Shown here: positions 32,536-35,363 of the stretch, piece by piece
Layout of the letters: every line of letters starts with the position of its first letter
Position numbering within the stretch: the first letter of the stretch is position 1
Assembly (NCBI GenBank): GCA_029204225.1
Contig: MU835890.1
Coordinates: 1 to 35,363, forward strand
Origin: Diphasiastrum complanatum
Taxonomy: Eukaryota; Streptophyta; Lycopodiopsida; Lycopodiales; Lycopodiaceae
Length of the DNA stretch: 35,363 nt
Reading direction: 5' to 3'
The notes under the pieces: model-generated
The model's database searches: none
What the model saw: only the letters and a program-made list of their open reading frames with translations
What the model was told of the DNA's origin: nothing
Position numbers and translations under genes: made by a program

Positions 32536-32935
32536 AAGATGGTTCATTGACTTGGGTGCCACTAGGCACATGACTGGAAAGTGTGATTGATTTGAGAACC
32601 CATTCCATGATGGGAAGAAGTTCATGCAAGACAATGGACAAAAATGCCAAATTTAAGGAGTTGGCAATATACAAGTATAGTTTCGTGATACTAAGGTAAA
32701 GAACATGTCCAATGTGCTTCACATGGCAGGACTTACGAAGAGCTTGCTTTCTGTTGGGGTGGGTCATGGCAAATCAATGTTTGAAAGTTGAGTTTTTCAA
32801 GGACAACTGCTTGATGAAAGACATGGATAATGGCCACAAAGTAGTGGCGACAAGGTATCACAATAATAATTGTGGTCTTTACAAGTTGGGATGCGGCCAA
32901 ACCTGGTGAGTACGGTTGTGCTTCATGGATTGCAT
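32536..32935 (+). pseudogene. copia protease relic G
   Basis: WFIDLGATRHMTGKCD (about 32540-32587) aligns with the copia protease active site WxxDSGATxHMTG, but the Ser/Thr after Asp is Leu here. VKNMSNVLHMAGLTKSLLSVG (about 32695-32755) is the later family block. Stops and frame changes occur in between (for example TGA at about 32588 and TAA at about 32656). Confidence 0.8.
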
Positions 32936-32946
32936 CTCATTCATAA

Positions 32947-33720
32947 TTGTGGCATCGCAGGTTGGGCCATTTGAACTATGGGAGCCTACGCTTGATGAAT
33001 AAATTGAAGATGTTAAGCGGTTTACCTGCATTACAAGATAAGCAACTCTCTATATGTGAAGATTGCGTGATGGAAAAAGCATCACATGGAAAATTTCAAG
33101 AAGGTTGGAGCCACAAGAGCGAAGAAGGCACTTGAGTTGATACATATAACCTATGCGGCCCAACGAAAAGCTAATCGGATGCATTCGCATGCTTCCAGGA
33201 TTTTCAAGGGTTTGGTTGAGAAATTGGATGCATGTATCCGATAGAGGGGGCGAGTATAAATTAGGTGATTTTGAATCCTTTTGTAAGGAGCAAGGAATCA
33301 GGAGACAATTCACTCAAGCTCATATGTTGCATAACAATGGAATAGCCGAAAGGAAAAACTACACCATTATTGAAAGCACACAATCAATGATGAAGCAATG
33401 GGATTGGAAAACTTCTACTGGTTGGAGGCGTGCAATGCAAATCTTCTTGCAAAATAGGAGTCCCACTGTTGTGGTTCCCAATGTGACTCCCAAAGAGACG
33501 CTCACAGGTGTGAAGCCAAAGATTGATAAGTTTTGCATTTTTGGGTGCAAGTTATATCTACACATGCCAAAGTAGGAGCTTGATGTGAAGTCCATTAAAT
33601 GTGCCTTTGTTGGGTATGACGAGAAGACAAAGGCATGTAGGTGTTTTGATCCAGTGATGTAAAATATCCATATAAGTATGGATGTAATTTCTGATGAGAT
33701 GCAAAAAAATTGATGAGAAT
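32947..33720 (+). pseudogene. copia integrase relic G
   Basis: The frame at 32947 gives MWHRRLGHLNYGSLRLMNKL and CEDCVMEKASHGKF (zinc-binding HHCC complete). The first Asp region is damaged and shortened. DRGGEYKLGDFESFCKEQGI and NNGIAERKNYTI (about 33240-33365) are the second Asp and the Glu regions. Then PKETLTGVKPKIDKFCIFGC and, after a stop, CAFVGYDEKTKACRCF follow. Several stops; inactive. Confidence 0.85.
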
Positions 33721-33949
33721 GATCATATTGTTGGTGATGATGACATTAAGAGACTTCCCACTATCTTGGAAGAAGATGAATATATCATTCCATAGGAGAT
33801 CATGAAGATCAAAGTTGGGAGGATGATCATGATCGAACTCCACCCATTCAAGAGCCAAGGGGGAGATACTTGCTATGATTGGTGTTAGGAAGGAAAAACC
33901 TATAGGAAGCAAAAGGATTTATCAAGACACTCCTTTTGTGAGTCTGATT

Positions 33950-34460
33950 AGCCAATTCATGTCATCACCTACATTGGATCGTTGAAAGGTGACAAAGAGG
34001 ATTTTGAGGTATGTGAAAGACACAACCAACCTTGTTTTGATTTATAAATGACAACATATTTGCCTAGGTTACACGGGTATGTTGATGCTGACTAGGCTGG
34101 TAACATAGATGATAGAAGATCAACCACAGAGTATGCTCTCAATTTTGAAAATGGCTGCTTTTCGTGGTCTAGTAAGAAATAGGATAGTATATCTCAACTA
34201 CAGAATCAGAATATAAAACATTAAGTTCTACAACCCAAGAGGCGGTTTGGCTGTTAACTGTTAAGTGAAATTGGCATGAAGCAAACACATTCTATTACCA
34301 TTTTTAGTGATAGCCAAAGTAGGATACAATTAGCCTAAAATTTGGTATTCCATGTGAGGACAAAACATTTAGAGGTAAAGTATCACTTTACACAAGAAAA
34401 CCTAGAATCTGGAGATGTGAGTGCTATGCTTGGAGTTGAAGCAGTTAAATGAAACGCAAG
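33950..34460 (+). pseudogene. copia RNase H relic G
   Basis: YVKDTTNLVLIYK, then YTGYVDAD and DDRRSTTEYALNFENGCFSW are the RNase H start (about 34000-34165). FSDSQSRIQLA and NLVFHVRTKHLEVKYHFT mark the end (about 34300-34395). Everything between the integrase tail (33720) and this, that is the RT, is missing, replaced by about 230 bases of unrecognised sequence. Multiple stops and frameshifts. Confidence 0.8.
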
Positions 34461-34579
34461 GGACAAGTTGTAAGAGAAAAGCTTATCTTCTATTGTACTC
34501 TTATGCCTAGATGCTATAATTCCATGGAGGCATGTTCCATGAGTGCTTTTATTATCTTTTTTTTTAAAATGTATATGTT

Positions 34580-34875
34580 TGAGGGAGAGAGTTAAAATTG
34601 GAATACATTAACCATTTCTTTTACAGTTTTATTTTTCTCTCTCTAATCTCTAGACTGATGGTGGGCTACTGCCTACTAAGCCCTATCAGGTACATAGCTT
34701 GTAATTATTGCTATTGTGAAGTTAGTGTGAATATACAGTGTTTGGAGAGCAATTGGTAATCGTCTTGAAGTGCTTGTGATGTGTTATTGTGATTGAATCA
34801 ATCAGAGTTTGTTTTAACTCTTGCTCGTAAGAGCATTGATATCGCTTGGATTTCATAGGAATAATGATGTCACCA
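34580..34875 (+). repeat. polypurine tract and right LTR of relic G
   Basis: TGAGGGAGAGA (34580-34590) is a polypurine tract. From 34591 to 34728 the sequence repeats the left LTR. From 34729 it continues past the point where the left copy is deleted, so the true end cannot be read from a second copy; about 34875 is an estimate. Confidence 0.7.
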
Positions 34876-35363
34876 AAATAATCTAGCTTTTTAGTAGCAA
34901 ATCTAGTTTTTCACTTCTAGTCATGGACACAATAAGTGCCTAGTGACTTGTGTTGGGCGCAGTAAAGCCTCCATTCTAGATAAACAATAGTGTGCAAACT
35001 TGAAACCGCTTTTCAAAAGCTTATAATATCACTTAATAGTCACAACTTTGCAAACCCTTTTTCAGAGTTCAAAAGATCCTTATTAAGGATTGGAGAAAAT
35101 AAAAAAGATAAATCTCAGATAAAAGAGAGTGCATAAAGTTCTATGAAATGGAACAAACATGAACATTATTTGACATCGATAAATCAACTCGATCTCCTAG
35201 TTGGTAGTTGTTGTCATCCTTAGAGAATACTACAATGTACCATAGTAAGGGTTTTCATTACATGCTCTAGATGATAGTCACCAAATATGAGAGAAAGGCA
35301 GAGAGAGCTAGTAAAAAGCTCAACTCCTATTCTTGGAATGGCTACGTTTCTTTGAACATTAAT
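34876..35363. other. window end, nothing recognised
   Basis: No coding region, repeat or retroelement motif recognised in the last 490 bases. Confidence 0.4.

Overview
The window looks like AT-rich nuclear DNA from a land plant with a retrotransposon-rich genome. Four things point there: Ty1/copia elements with initiator-tRNA-Met primer-binding sites (TGGTATCAGAGC type), a plant-style intronless histone H2B gene, a histone promoter with the plant octamer CGCGGATC and hexamer ACGTCA, and long gene-free AT-rich stretches. I cannot name the species. The H2B sequence is not a typical angiosperm one, so a fern, lycophyte, bryophyte or gymnosperm is possible, but this is a guess.

Only one convincing host gene is present: H2B on the minus strand at 9816-10229, with a compact promoter cluster at about 10400-10508. 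Almost everything else that can be recognised is a broken LTR retrotransposon or non-coding repeat.

Layout: 1-531 is a copia integrase relic interrupted by an LTR (532-1253) of a second copia element (A), whose deleted gag and protease/integrase remains run to 3289. 3262-4400 holds the gag start, primer-binding site and LTR of a minus-strand copia element (E). 4664-5363 is a lone LTR related to element B. 6700-9300 is a diverged tandem duplication with 64-70 bp subrepeats and a 22-bp hairpin. 9816-10508 is H2B. 10560-14900 is non-coding, with a long (TA)n tract and a hairpin/repeat cluster. 14906-17301 is a small internally deleted minus-strand copia element (D) with 5-bp target-site duplications. 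17307-18200 is a copia RT/RNase H relic (F) and 18346-18512 a Ty3/gypsy RT relic. 19891-20595 is a minus-strand copia relic (H).

20596-28812 is the best preserved copia element (B): 5' LTR, primer-binding site, gag, protease, integrase, RT and RNase H. Its RT is split by a second minus-strand copia derivative (C, 24542-27782) with perfect TCTTG target duplications. C itself contains a MITE-like foldback (25846-26218). 28813-32400 is mostly anonymous DNA with small repeats. 32401-34728 is another deleted copia relic (G).

The most notable signals beyond plain annotation are: (1) LTRs of C and D carry five CCAAT-type units spaced about 33 bp apart; (2) nine exact decamer palindromes CACACGTGTG or CACACATGTG sit in the LTRs and leaders; (3) several elements share the same kind of damage, an LTR fused directly to gag or protease sequence; (4) two deletion derivatives keep reading frames of more than 320 codons; (5) the foldback inside C; (6) an H2B with unusual residues for a plant. 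I found no CRISPR, tRNA, rRNA or intact autonomous element.
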